From: Hyphomicrobiales bacterium
GTDB lineage: Bacteria > Pseudomonadota > Alphaproteobacteria > Rhizobiales > Rhizobiaceae
Assembly (NCBI GenBank): GCA_900473045.1
Contig: UCKS01000003.1
Location: 171,098 to 235,097 of the forward strand
DNA length: 64,000 nucleotides
Reading direction: 5' to 3'
The translations under genes and the position numbers were made by a program. Of the stretch, positions 8,493 through 17,402 are shown piece after piece (the stretch's first letter is position 1; the number at the start of each line of letters is the position of its first letter). Below the pieces are notes generated by a model. That model did no database searches, was not told the DNA's origin, and worked only from the letters and a program-made list of their open reading frames with translations.

Positions 8493-9229
8493 ACCCCGCG
8501 CCTGTTGCCCCACAAAAGCACATGCAGCTGCGGCAGCACACGGGCGCCGAACCAGCGATCCTGCGTCACCCTGTCGACCAGCCAGCGCATGCGCTCGGCG
8601 ATGCCGTCCATGTCGATACCCGCATCCACCTCGTCGCCACCCGGCGGCGTGTGGTTGCCCGGCTGCAGATAGACCGGCAGCTGCGGATAGCGAGCCGCCG
8701 CATCGCGGGCGTAGGCATAGTCCGCCTCGTCGAACAAAACGATCTTCAGCACCATTTGCGGCCGCCCGCCAGCGGCCTCAAGACAGCGATCGAACAACGC
8801 CCAGTCCGTTTCCATGCCGCTGGAGGGCGGCTTGGGGCTCAGAACCAGCACGTCGAGATCGGCAAACCAGTCCTTCGCCACGGAGCCCTGCGTTTCCAGC
8901 GCAAAACGGTACCCGTCCTCATCGCCAAGCTTGATCAGTGCGCCCAACGGCTGGATCGCAGGATTGCCTCCCGACAAGGACACTGTGACCGGCACTCCGC
9001 CGGAAAGCCGTCTCACTTCATCCCATACCGCCTGCGGTGTCATCGGCGTCCAGTCGTCGCGATACCGGCTGTCAACCGCATGCAGGCTGTCGCACCACGA
9101 ACAGCGATAATCACAGCCACCGGTGCGCACGAAAACGGTGGGCAGGCCGATCAGCACGCCCTCGCCCTGGATCGTCGGGCCGAACATCTCCGACACGCGA
9201 ATGACGTCGGCTTTCTCCCCGGCCGTCAC
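8489..9229 (-). CDS. queE: 7-carboxy-7-deazaguanine synthase (radical SAM)
   Basis: QueE converts 6-carboxy-tetrahydropterin to 7-carboxy-7-deazaguanine in the queuosine/preQ0 pathway. The 246-residue protein has FGPTIQGEG near its N terminus and the radical-SAM cluster motif C39-x3-C43-x2-C46 ([12 protein letters not shown]), followed by LSGGNPA. The start GTG at 9229 overlaps the queD stop by four bases (GTGA), indicating translational coupling. It is the last gene of a queC-queD-queE operon and ends against hemH. Confidence 0.93.
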   Translation of the reverse strand: MTAGEKADVIRVSEMFGPTIQGEGVLIGLPTVFVRTGGCDYRCSWCDSLHAVDSRYRDDWTPMTPQAVWDEVRRLSGGVPVTVSLSGGNPAIQPLGALIKLGDEDGYRFALETQGSVAKDWFADLDVLVLSPKPPSSGMETDWALFDRCLEAAGGRPQMVLKIVLFDEADYAYARDAAARYPQLPVYLQPGNHTPPGGDEVDAGIDMDGIAERMRWLVDRVTQDRWFGARVLPQLHVLLWGNRRGV

Positions 9230-9582
9230 GGCCGGTATTCCGCCCAGGTCTTGGGCGTCTCGCTGACTTTCACCGACACCGTTTCCGGCAGCCGCGTCTT
9301 GCACCAGTCATAGAAATGCCGCGCCAGACATTCGGCTGTCACCCGGTCATGTCCGAGAACATCGTTGAGGTGACGGTGATCGAAGCCTTCGTCGATATAG
9401 CGTTTGAGCGGTGACAGCTCGTGATAGTCGCGCACGAAACCGTGCTCGTTCAGTTCATCAGCGGCAAGCTCCACCACGACCACATAATTATGTCCATGCA
9501 GCCGTGCGCATTGATGATCGGCCGGAAGACTGGTGAGCTGGTGCGAAGCGGAGAAATGAAACTCCTTGCTGATGCGAAACAT
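9226..9582 (-). CDS. queD: 6-carboxy-5,6,7,8-tetrahydropterin synthase
   Basis: QueD forms 6-carboxy-tetrahydropterin from dihydroneopterin triphosphate, the second step to preQ0. The 118-residue protein shows the PTPS-like zinc ligands: H14 in FHFSASHQL and the pair in LHGHNY. It also has [25 protein letters not shown] and the closing [13 protein letters not shown] with the conserved glutamate. Its ATG shares one base with the queC stop (TGATG), and its stop overlaps queE, so the three genes are tightly coupled. The longer upstream frame belongs to queC sequence. Confidence 0.94.
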   Translation of the reverse strand: MFRISKEFHFSASHQLTSLPADHQCARLHGHNYVVVVELAADELNEHGFVRDYHELSPLKRYIDEGFDHRHLNDVLGHDRVTAECLARHFYDWCKTRLPETVSVKVSETPKTWAEYRP

Positions 9583-10292
9583 CACTTCACCTCCGTGGCT
9601 GAAAACCCGCCAGTGGCCGAGACCCAGAAATCGGCGTCCTCGTAGTCCGTTGGATCGGCGATGCCAGCCAGGTGAAAGGCCTCGCGCCGCTCGACGCAGG
9701 TGCCGCATCGCCCGCAATGGCGCGCACCGCCCTTGTAGCAGGACCATGTCTGCGCAAACGGCGTACCATTCTTGGCACCGTCCGTGACGATATCGGCCTT
9801 CGAACCGTTCACATAGGGCGCATAGAGCGTGACTGCGGCATATCCCTCGGTCGCGTGGTTTTGCATGGTCTGGAAGGCATCGATGAAACCCGGGCGGCAA
9901 TCGGGATAGATGAAGTGATCGCCACCATGCACGGCGGTGGCCACCGCATCGGCCTTCTGGGCTGCGGCCACCCCGAAGGCAATCGCCAGCATGATGGCGT
10001 TGCGGTTGGGCACGACCGTCGCCTTCATCGTTTCCTCGGCATAATGCCCGTCGGGAACGGCGATATCGTCGGTCAGCGCCGAACCGGTCAGATGCGCGCC
10101 GATCGCACCGATATCGATGATGTGATGCGGCACGTTCAGCCGCACGGCACAGGCCGCGGCAAAATCCAGCTCCTTTTTGTGGCGCTGGCCGTAGTCGAAG
10201 GAGAGAAGCGCTGCAAGCGTATGTTCGGCTGCCACCTTGTGGGCAAGCGAAACGGAATCCAATCCGCCAGAGCAGATCACGATGGTTTTCAT
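9582..10292 (-). CDS. queC: 7-cyano-7-deazaguanine synthase
   Basis: QueC uses ATP and ammonia to convert 7-carboxy-7-deazaguanine into preQ0. The 236-residue protein starts with the PP-loop VICSGGLDSVSLAHK. It carries the C-terminal zinc-binding cysteines in WSCYKGGARHCGRCGTCVERREAF. It is the first gene of the queCDE operon. The 155-base gap to the divergent qmcA gene should hold both promoters; I looked for a preQ1 riboswitch there and saw no convincing one. queF and tgt are not in the window. Confidence 0.95.
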   Translation of the reverse strand: MKTIVICSGGLDSVSLAHKVAAEHTLAALLSFDYGQRHKKELDFAAACAVRLNVPHHIIDIGAIGAHLTGSALTDDIAVPDGHYAEETMKATVVPNRNAIMLAIAFGVAAAQKADAVATAVHGGDHFIYPDCRPGFIDAFQTMQNHATEGYAAVTLYAPYVNGSKADIVTDGAKNGTPFAQTWSCYKGGARHCGRCGTCVERREAFHLAGIADPTDYEDADFWVSATGGFSATEVK

Positions 10293-10447
10293 ATCTTAGT
10301 CCTTGTTTTGACCGGGTAGGCTGCGACCGGTAAGCGAATGTGCGCTCTTTAAGTCAAAGAACCACCTTTGTGAATGGGGAAATCCGCTGGCTTCTTGACG
10401 CCGGTTGCGTAAAGTGCGGCGAAACAAACCTTTAAGGGAGAAACCGG

Positions 10448-11455
10448 ATGCCGTTAGCCGGACTGGACATCGTCGTCATCGCCTTCGTGGTCCTCGTCAT
10501 CCTTGTGCTGTTCGCCGGCATCAAGACCGTACCGCAAGGGTATCGTTACACGGTGGAACGTTTCGGCCGCTATACCAGAACCCTTGAGCCCGGCCTCAAC
10601 ATCATCATCCCATTCATCGACAAGATCGGCGCCCGGATGAACGTCATGGAGCAGGTGCTCGACGTGCCGACGCAGGAAGTCATCACCCGCGACAATGCCA
10701 GCTGCGCCGCCGATGCCGTCGCCTTCTACCAGGTGCTGAACGCCGCCGAGGCGGCCTATCAGGTCTCCGACCTGCAAAGCGCCATCCTCAACCTGACGAT
10801 GACCAACATCCGCTCCGTCATGGGCTCGATGGACCTCGACGAACTGCTGTCCAACCGCGAGATCATCAACGACAAACTGCTGCATGTGGTCGACGAAGCC
10901 GTTGGCCCCTGGGGTATCAAGGTCACCCGCGTCGAGATCAAGGACATCCAGCCGCCGAAGGATCTGGTCGATGCCATGGCCCGCCAGATGAAGGCCGAGC
11001 GCGAAAAGCGCGCCCAGGTGCTGGAAGCCGAAGGCTCGCGTAACGCCCAGATCCTGCGCGCCGAGGGCGCCAAGCAGTCGGCGATCCTGCAGGCCGAAGG
11101 CCAGCGCGAAGCCGCCTTCCGCGATGCCGAAGCGCGCGAGCGTCTGGCCGAAGCCGAAGCCAAGGCCACCAAGATGGTCTCGGAAGCTATCGCCGCCGGC
11201 GACGTGCAGGCGATCAACTACTTCGTCGCCCAGAAATACACCGAGGCGATGGCCGCGATCGGCACGGCGCCGAACTCCAAGATCGTGCTGATGCCGATGG
11301 AGGCGTCCTCGCTGATTGGCTCGCTCGGCGGTATCGGTGCGATTGCCCGGGAAGTGTTCGGCAATGGCGGCGATACGCCGGCCCCGGCCCGTCAGCCGCT
11401 GCCGCGCACGGTTCCGGTCCGCAATCCGTTCGACACCACCAAGCAGGAAGGCTGA
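10448..11455 (+). CDS. qmcA: SPFH/band 7 (stomatin-like) membrane protein, QmcA/paraslipin type
   Basis: The 335-residue protein has a single N-terminal membrane helix (about residues 8-25), then a band-7/SPFH domain (VPQGYRYTVERFGRYTRTLEPGLNIIIPF to VKDIQPP-like elements). A long Ala/Glu-rich coiled coil (roughly 180-255: EAEGSRNAQILRAEGAKQSA) drives ring-like oligomerisation. Family members organise membrane microdomains and help membrane-protease quality control. nfeD starts three bases after its stop, the classic stomatin/NfeD operon. Confidence 0.92.
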   Translation: MPLAGLDIVVIAFVVLVILVLFAGIKTVPQGYRYTVERFGRYTRTLEPGLNIIIPFIDKIGARMNVMEQVLDVPTQEVITRDNASCAADAVAFYQVLNAAEAAYQVSDLQSAILNLTMTNIRSVMGSMDLDELLSNREIINDKLLHVVDEAVGPWGIKVTRVEIKDIQPPKDLVDAMARQMKAEREKRAQVLEAEGSRNAQILRAEGAKQSAILQAEGQREAAFRDAEARERLAEAEAKATKMVSEAIAAGDVQAINYFVAQKYTEAMAAIGTAPNSKIVLMPMEASSLIGSLGGIGAIAREVFGNGGDTPAPARQPLPRTVPVRNPFDTTKQEG

Positions 11456-11458
11456 TCG

Positions 11459-11917
11459 ATGATCGAGCGCATCGTTCTTGAGCTTGGCCCCTGGAGTTGG
11501 TGGGTTCTTGGTCTGGTGCTTCTGGCAGCAGAAGTCGTCGCGCCCGGCGTCTTTCTCGTCTGGATCGGCATTGCCGCCATCCTGACCGGTGCCGTCTCGC
11601 TGCTGCTCTGGGACGCCGGTTTCTGGGTCTGGCAGGCACAGTTGGTGTTCTTTGCCGTTCTCTCGGTTGCCGCCGTCTTCATCGGCCGCCGGCTGCTTGC
11701 CCGCTCGGGCAATACATCCGACGAACCACTGCTCAACCAGCGCGGCGCCCGCCTCATCGGCCGCACCGCCGTACTGGAACAGCCGATCACCGAAGGACGT
11801 GGCCGGATCCGGCTCGATGCCACGACCTGGCCCGTCAACGGACCGGAGCTACCCGCCGGCACCCGCGTCAGGGTGACCGGCAGCAGCGGCAGCCACCTGA
11901 TCGTTGAAAGCGCCTGA
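11459..11917 (+). CDS. nfeD: NfeD family membrane protein (short form)
   Basis: The 152-residue protein has two or three hydrophobic segments (about 15-36, 38-54, 57-75) followed by an OB-fold domain (RGARLIGRTAVLEQPITEGRGRIRLDATTWPVNGPELPAGTRVRVTG). This is the short, protease-less NfeD form (YbbK-like) that partners SPFH proteins. It starts three bases after qmcA, so the two are co-translated. Confidence 0.92.
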   Translation: MIERIVLELGPWSWWVLGLVLLAAEVVAPGVFLVWIGIAAILTGAVSLLLWDAGFWVWQAQLVFFAVLSVAAVFIGRRLLARSGNTSDEPLLNQRGARLIGRTAVLEQPITEGRGRIRLDATTWPVNGPELPAGTRVRVTGSSGSHLIVESA

Positions 11918-11948
11918 AAAGACAGCCGAATGCCGTTCTGGAAAGGAA

Positions 11949-11958
11949 TGGTTAACCA
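11949..11958. promoter_or_regulatory. Palindrome TGGTTAACCA, CtrA-like half sites, upstream of the outer-membrane barrel gene
   Basis: A perfect 10-bp palindrome lies 54 bases before the ATG at 12012. It contains TTAACCA on both strands, resembling the CtrA half-site TTAACCAT of alphaproteobacteria. One half fits exactly (ATGGTTAA). Whether CtrA binds is inference. Confidence 0.3.
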
Positions 11959-12011
11959 CATCCGTTTACGGTTGCTCAACACTGGTAAACGGATTTCCGG
12001 GCATTCGGCAG

Positions 12012-13487
12012 ATGACGCCATTCTATCCACGCAGGAAGAGGACGACCCTCGCGCGCCCGGCAGCCACTGCGGCTTGGCTGATGGCCAGCTGCGCGCTGTT
12101 TTTGCCGCAAACCGTCTTCGCCCAGGCTCTTCTTCCCGCATCGGACAGCACCCCAGCTTCGACAGCGGATGTAGCCACTGTGCCCGGTACAGCATTGCCC
12201 GGCGCTGAGCCTGCACCGGATGCCGCGATCACCACCGGCTCGATCAGCACCGATGCCGGCGAACCATTGCTCAATGACCCTACGGTCGACGAGGACATGG
12301 CCCGCACCAACCTGCGCGAAAATACCGTCGACGGCCTCCGGTCACAGCTCGATATCGATCGCAACGATGCGCAAGGCGTCCGGTTTGGCAGCTTCGTCCT
12401 GAAGCCGACGCTCGGCCAGACCTATAATTTCGAGAGCAACAAGACCGGCAGCTCCAAGGAAAACCGCAGCTATCTCGAGACCGGCCTGAAGGGCACGCTG
12501 ACCTCCGACTGGTCGCGCCACCAGCTGACGGTCAACGGCGAAGGCACTTGGCAGCGCAACGTTTCCGGCTCCGGTGAGACGGAACCGACCGCCGATCTCG
12601 AAGCAGCCCTCAGGCTCGACCTTTCCGAACAGACGACCGCGACGCTGAAGGCCGGCTATCATTTCGAGCGCGAGGATTCGTCCGACCCGAATGCGATCAG
12701 CAATGCCAGCGTCCAGTCCGGCATCGACCAATATACGCTTGGCGCCGGCATCGAGCGCGATTTCGGCATCCTGCGCGGCTCCGCCAAGATCGATTTTGAC
12801 CGCTATGTCTATGGCAACGCCGAACTCGAGAATGGTGGCACGCTGTCGCTGAAAGACAGAAACCGTAACGCAGGCGCACTCACCGTGCGTGTCGGTTACG
12901 AACTTTCACCGGCCCTCATTCCGTTCATCGAGGCATCGGCCGGAAAATCGCTCTACGACCTGCGCAGGGACACGCTGGGGTTTGAGCGGTCCTACAACAG
13001 CTATGGCGCCCGCGCCGGTATCGAGGCGGATCTCGGCGAAAAGCTCAATGGCGAAATCGCCCTCGGTTATCAAACCTACCGGTTTGAAGACAGCCGGCTG
13101 GACGATTTGAAGGGCTTCACCGTCGATGGCACGATCAACTGGTCGCCGCAACGCGGCACCAACATAGCCTATGGCGTTTCAACCGGCATCGAACCATCGA
13201 CGGCCGCGGGCGAAAGCGGCGCCATGGTCTACACCCTGAGCAGCGGGGCCACCCATGAACTGCGCAACGCTCTGGTGGCACGGCTGTCGAATAGCCTGAC
13301 GCTGCGCAATTTCCCCAGCGGCAATCAGGATGACGAGAGGGTCTGGGCGACGGGTGCCGGCCTCACCTGGGACCTCAACCGCTACCTCGCCCTGACCGGC
13401 GATGTCAGCTACGAGCGCACCACCCGCGATAGCGGACCGGCAACCAACATCGCGCGCGTCGGCGTCGGCCTGACCCTGCGCCGCTGA
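12012..13487 (+). CDS. Outer-membrane beta-barrel protein (putative beta-barrel porin 2 type)
   Basis: The 491-residue protein begins with a long signal peptide (about residues 1-38, ending TVFAQA). A Pro/Ala-rich, low-complexity segment and a barrel of alternating amphipathic strands follow (GSFVLKPTLGQTYNFESN, HQLTVNGEGTWQRNV, ATLKAGYHFERED), ending in VGVGLTLRR. It matches the putative beta-barrel porin 2 pattern seen in rhizobial outer membranes, sometimes near polysaccharide genes. The adjacent convergent gene is galU. The start at 12012 gives the signal peptide directly; the open frame begins at 11904, inside nfeD. Substrate unknown. Confidence 0.75.
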   Translation: MTPFYPRRKRTTLARPAATAAWLMASCALFLPQTVFAQALLPASDSTPASTADVATVPGTALPGAEPAPDAAITTGSISTDAGEPLLNDPTVDEDMARTNLRENTVDGLRSQLDIDRNDAQGVRFGSFVLKPTLGQTYNFESNKTGSSKENRSYLETGLKGTLTSDWSRHQLTVNGEGTWQRNVSGSGETEPTADLEAALRLDLSEQTTATLKAGYHFEREDSSDPNAISNASVQSGIDQYTLGAGIERDFGILRGSAKIDFDRYVYGNAELENGGTLSLKDRNRNAGALTVRVGYELSPALIPFIEASAGKSLYDLRRDTLGFERSYNSYGARAGIEADLGEKLNGEIALGYQTYRFEDSRLDDLKGFTVDGTINWSPQRGTNIAYGVSTGIEPSTAAGESGAMVYTLSSGATHELRNALVARLSNSLTLRNFPSGNQDDERVWATGAGLTWDLNRYLALTGDVSYERTTRDSGPATNIARVGVGLTLRR

Positions 13488-13489
13488 TC

Positions 13490-13532
13490 CAAAAATAAAA
13501 AGAGCCCGCCGACCATTCCGCCAGCGGGCTCA
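13490..13532 (-). terminator. Terminator of galU (convergent with the barrel gene)
   Basis: GAGCCCGC (13502-13509) and GCGGGCTC (13524-13531) form a perfect stem. The T-tract lies on the minus strand (reads TTTTTATTTTT after the stem), so it terminates galU. Confidence 0.8.
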
Positions 13533-13551
13533 TTGATGTCTATCGGCTGGC

Positions 13552-14439
13552 TTACTTCAGGCCTTGCAGCAAGGTCTTTAGAGGACCTTCCACACCCGGC
13601 CGGATATCACCACGCGCCAGAGCGAACGCGACGTTGGCCAGGATGAACCCTTCCTTCATGCCGCAATCATAGGTGCTGCCGCGGAAATGGTAGCCGGCAA
13701 AATCCTGCGTCTGCGCAAGCTTCAGCATGCCGTCGGTCAGCTGGATCTCGTTACCGGCGCCGCGCTCCTGCGTTGCCAGGATCGAGAAGATTTCCGGCTG
13801 CAGAATGTAGCGGCCGTTGATGAAGAAGTTGGATGGAGCGGTGCCCTGCGGCGGCTTTTCGACCATCTTGGTGATCTTGAATCCGTCACCGACCTTTTCG
13901 CCCGCGCCGACAATACCGTATTTGTGGGTCTGGTCGGGGGCACATTCTTCAACGGCGATGACGTTGCCGCCGCTCTGCTCGTAAAGCTCGACCATGCCCT
14001 TGAGGCAGCCTTTTTCGGCCTGCATGATCATGTCGGGCAAGAGAAGCGCAAAGGGTTCGTCGCCAACGAGTTCGCGCGCGCACCAGACGGCATGGCCAAG
14101 CCCGAGCGGGGATTGCTGGCGGGTAAAGCTGGTGCTGCCGGCAACCGGCAGGATGCTTTCGAGCAGCGTCAGCTCAGCCGTCTTGTTCCGTTCGCGCAGC
14201 GTCTGTTCCAGTTCGACCTGGATATCGAAATAATCCTCGATCACGTGCTTGCTGCGGCCGGTAACGAAGATCAGATGTTCGATGCCCGCATCCAGCGCCT
14301 CATCCACGACATACTGGATCACCGGCCTATCGACGACAGTCAGCATTTCCTTGGGAACGGCCTTGGTCGCGGGCAGAAATCGGGTTCCGAGGCCAGCGAC
14401 GGGGAAAACGGCTTTACGAACTTTACGCTTGTCAGTCAT
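13552..14439 (-). CDS. galU: UTP--glucose-1-phosphate uridylyltransferase
   Basis: The 295-residue enzyme makes UDP-glucose from glucose-1-phosphate and UTP. It has the nucleotidyltransferase signature [27 protein letters not shown] near the N terminus, [10 protein letters not shown] with the metal-binding aspartate, and [17 protein letters not shown]. Rhizobial orthologues are also called exoN because UDP-glucose feeds exopolysaccharide synthesis. The start at 14439 follows GGAG with a 6-base spacer; ATG 14445 is too close to that site. It uses the same glucose-1-phosphate pool as the glg genes at 53-62 kb. Confidence 0.94.
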   Translation of the reverse strand: MTDKRKVRKAVFPVAGLGTRFLPATKAVPKEMLTVVDRPVIQYVVDEALDAGIEHLIFVTGRSKHVIEDYFDIQVELEQTLRERNKTAELTLLESILPVAGSTSFTRQQSPLGLGHAVWCARELVGDEPFALLLPDMIMQAEKGCLKGMVELYEQSGGNVIAVEECAPDQTHKYGIVGAGEKVGDGFKITKMVEKPPQGTAPSNFFINGRYILQPEIFSILATQERGAGNEIQLTDGMLKLAQTQDFAGYHFRGSTYDCGMKEGFILANVAFALARGDIRPGVEGPLKTLLQGLK

Positions 14440-14740
14440 TGACATCTCCAGGATCACGCCACTGTGATTTAAATCGGTTAGGCTTTGTATCAATAGGCAA
14501 TAAACATCAAATTGCTATTTTTTTGCAAAGGAAGACCTAACCACCCATTCATGGTAAAGAATTTGTTGACTTCATTTTCGTAAGATTTCGGTTCTGGCGG
14601 TTGCCCCCTGGGCCAAATCGCTCGAGAATGGAACCAGTGCATGACCACCTGCACGAAGCTGGCTCTATGACTGTAAATTTGCGCACCGCCGATCACCTCC
14701 CTGATCGCAGCAGAGCGCCGACCAACGGAAACGACAGCTG

Positions 14741-15961
14741 ATGACAAAGACCCGACACACTCTCCTTCGCTGTGCTGCCGCCGCGTTCATGACAGCCGCA
14801 GCCCTGTTTTCTCCGTCAACAGCCTCGGCTGATGCGGGCTTCGAGACCTGGATCAACAGCTTCTATGCCACAGCCGCCAAGAGCGGCATCACCAAGGCGA
14901 CCTACCGCCAGGCCTTTGCCGGCATCAAGACGCCCGATCCGGATGTGCTGCAGAAGGCTGCCTACCAGCCCGAGTTCAAGAGTAAGATCTGGGAATATAT
15001 TGACAGCCGCGTCAATCCCTACACCCGCAAGGTCGGGCAGGAGATGGCGGTCAAGCACGCCCGCACGCTCACGGCACTCGAAAAGCATTTCGGTATCGAC
15101 CGCAACGTGCTGCTGGCCATCTGGTCGATGGAATCCAATTACGGCGCTGTGCTGGAAAAGGACGATCGCCTGCATTACGTGCCGCGCGCGCTCGCCACAC
15201 TGGCCTATGCCGACCCGAAACGGTCGAAATATGCCAAGACACAATTGATCGCAGCTCTGAAGATCCTGCAGAACGGCGACGTTACGCCGCGCGAACTGAA
15301 CGGTTCGTGGGCCGGCGCCATGGGCCACACGCAGTTCATTCCGACCAGCTATCTGCTCTATGCAGTTGATGCCGACGGCAATGGCCACAAGGACATCTGG
15401 AACTCAGTGCCGGACGCCTTGGCGACTGCGGCGAACCTGTTGAAGAAGAACGGCTGGCAATCGGGACAGACCTGGGGCTACGAGGTATCACCACCGCAGA
15501 ACGGCAGCCAGTACGCGGATCAGACGAAGACGGTCGCCCAGTGGGCAGCCCTCGGGTTCACCCGTCCGAACGGCAAGGCTTTCCGCAATGGCGAGACACG
15601 TGCCCAACTGAAGATGCCCGGCGGTTCCGGCAGCCCAGGTTTCCTGATGACCAAGAATTTCTTCGTCATCAAGCGCTACAATGCCTCCGACTCCTATGCG
15701 CTCGGCGTTGGTCTTCTGGCCGACGAGATTGCCGGCTACGGTGGCATGCAGCAGGCCTGGAGCCGTCCGGACGGTTCGCTCGACATCAAGCAGAAGTTCG
15801 AGCTGCAGTCCCGCCTGAAGGAACTCGGCTATTATGACGGCGAGGTCGATGGCAATTTCGGCTCCGGCTCAAAGGCCGCCATCCAGGCCTTCCAGAACCG
15901 CAATGGCCTATCACCGGACGGCGAACCGACCCAGCATCTGCTGAAGGCGTTGCGGAAGTAG
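14741..15961 (+). CDS. Lytic murein transglycosylase (MltB-like) with peptidoglycan-binding domain
   Basis: The 406-residue protein has a signal peptide (cleavage after TASA, about residue 30). An SLT family 3 (MltB) domain carries the catalytic glutamate in LLAIWSMESNYGAVLE and the motif GSWAGAMGHTQFIPTSYL. A C-terminal PG-binding repeat follows (LQSRLKELGYYDGEVDGNFGSGSKAAIQAFQ). It cleaves the glycan strand of murein in the periplasm, forming 1,6-anhydro-muramyl ends. There is no lipobox, so it is soluble. It is divergent from galU across about 300 AT-rich bases. Confidence 0.92.
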   Translation: MTKTRHTLLRCAAAAFMTAAALFSPSTASADAGFETWINSFYATAAKSGITKATYRQAFAGIKTPDPDVLQKAAYQPEFKSKIWEYIDSRVNPYTRKVGQEMAVKHARTLTALEKHFGIDRNVLLAIWSMESNYGAVLEKDDRLHYVPRALATLAYADPKRSKYAKTQLIAALKILQNGDVTPRELNGSWAGAMGHTQFIPTSYLLYAVDADGNGHKDIWNSVPDALATAANLLKKNGWQSGQTWGYEVSPPQNGSQYADQTKTVAQWAALGFTRPNGKAFRNGETRAQLKMPGGSGSPGFLMTKNFFVIKRYNASDSYALGVGLLADEIAGYGGMQQAWSRPDGSLDIKQKFELQSRLKELGYYDGEVDGNFGSGSKAAIQAFQNRNGLSPDGEPTQHLLKALRK

Positions 15962-16082
15962 ACGCTCGCAATTGCGGCGCAATCCGGATGCAGCCTTGAT
16001 GCAGCGCCCTTCGAAAGAGAGGCGTTGCATCTTTGCGTAGAGACACTTTGAACGTCGGTCTGAAACAGTGCGGAACAGGTGT

Positions 16083-17309
16083 ATGAGCGGCAGAAACAGC
16101 AGCAATGGCCTTCACCGGCTGTTCAACGGTCTGATCGTCATCGCGATCAGCCTGACTGCGCTCGTCATGGAGCCGCCCCGCCAGGCGCAGGCGCAAGAGC
16201 GCCGGACCATTCTCGATATGCTGTTCGGATTTGGGCGCAGACAACCGCCCCCTGTCTACGACGACGCGCCGATCTACGAGCCTCGGCAACGGCAACCACA
16301 GCAGCAGCAACGTCCGAAGGTCAGGAAGACGCAGCAGAAGGCGAAACCGGCACCCGCCGAGCCCGCTCCCGTCGTCGTCGAAAAACTGGAGACTGCCAAG
16401 AAGGTTCTCGTCGTCGGCGACTTCGTTGCCGGCAGTCTTGGTGACGGATTGAAGACCGCCTTCGAGACGACCCCCGGCATCATCATCGAAACCCGCGCCA
16501 ATGGCTCATCCGGCCTTGTGCGCGACGACTATTTCAACTGGCCGGAAAACCTGCCCGCCTATATCGCGGAGACGAAACCGGCACTGGTCATCATCAGCCT
16601 CGGCGCCAACGAGCGTCAGCAAATGTCGATCGGCAGCGAGAAGGAAAAATTCCGCACCGACCGCTGGCTGGCCGAATATACCCGCCGGGCCGGCGCCTTC
16701 GCTGCTGTTGCCCGAAAGGACAAGACGCCGTTGCTCTGGGTCGGCATGCCGCCTTTCCAATCGACATCGATGACCGCCGATATGGTGACCCTGAACGGCA
16801 TCTTCCGCACGGAAGCCGAAAAGGTTGGCGGCACCTTTGTCGATATCTGGGATGGCTTCGTCGATGAGGACGGAAAATTCGTCATGACGGGCTCCGATAT
16901 CAACGGCCAGCAGGTCCGTCTGCGCGGATCGGACGGTATTAACCTCACCAAGGCCGGCAAGCGCAAGCTTGCCTTCTATGTCGAGAAAGATATCCGTAAA
17001 CTGTTGGGCGACGCTGCCGCCTCGGCCCAGGATATTCCCGGCGCTGACGGCATGAAGGATCTGGTCGTCGCCGCCCCGACCGCCAATGAGGATATCCTCC
17101 AGACCCAGCCGATCGGTCTCAACGATCCGGAACTGGATGGCTCCACCACGCTTCTCGGTGGCGGGGCGGTGTTGACGAGCAATGGCAAGAGCCCGCGCGA
17201 CCGTCTGGTGGAGAAAGGCGAAGTTGCCGAAGCCCCGGCCGGACGGGTGGATGATTTCCGGTTGTCAAAACCGGAAACGGTGATCAGCAATCCGGTATTC
17301 CGCAACTGA
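16083..17309 (+). CDS. DUF459 (SGNH-hydrolase-like) periplasmic protein
   Basis: The 408-residue protein starts with an uncleaved signal anchor or signal peptide (about 13-38, ending AQAQ). A basic, Gln/Pro-rich linker and a DUF459 SGNH-like domain follow: KKVLVVGDFVAGSLGDGL is block I with the nucleophile position, VIISLGANERQQM block III and SDGINLTKAGKRKLA block V with a possible catalytic Asp. Canonical block-I GDS is here GDF, so hydrolase activity is uncertain. Such proteins may act on cell-envelope polysaccharide acyl groups. The start at 16083 is preferred over 16068 for the signal sequence. Confidence 0.78.
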   Translation: MSGRNSSNGLHRLFNGLIVIAISLTALVMEPPRQAQAQERRTILDMLFGFGRRQPPPVYDDAPIYEPRQRQPQQQQRPKVRKTQQKAKPAPAEPAPVVVEKLETAKKVLVVGDFVAGSLGDGLKTAFETTPGIIIETRANGSSGLVRDDYFNWPENLPAYIAETKPALVIISLGANERQQMSIGSEKEKFRTDRWLAEYTRRAGAFAAVARKDKTPLLWVGMPPFQSTSMTADMVTLNGIFRTEAEKVGGTFVDIWDGFVDEDGKFVMTGSDINGQQVRLRGSDGINLTKAGKRKLAFYVEKDIRKLLGDAAASAQDIPGADGMKDLVVAAPTANEDILQTQPIGLNDPELDGSTTLLGGGAVLTSNGKSPRDRLVEKGEVAEAPAGRVDDFRLSKPETVISNPVFRN

Positions 17310-17331
17310 CCTTTCAGCATACAGCGAAACC

Positions 17332-17361
17332 CCGTCCTCCTTCCGCCAGGAGAACGGGGCC
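17332..17361. terminator. Bidirectional terminator-like hairpin between DUF459 and degP genes
   Basis: CCCCGT-CCTCC pairs with GGAG-AACGGGG in the convergent gap, with no long T-run on either side (CTT forward, TTTCG reverse). It is a plausible weak terminator only. Confidence 0.45.
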
Positions 17362-17402
17362 TTCAGCAGCTCGCATCTTGCGAATAGAGCTGCCAACCGG
17401 TG

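Noticed and set aside
10293..10447. Possible preQ1 riboswitch before queC
   Set aside because: The leader lacks the preQ1 hairpin and the A-rich pairing tail; no consistent pseudoknot could be drawn.
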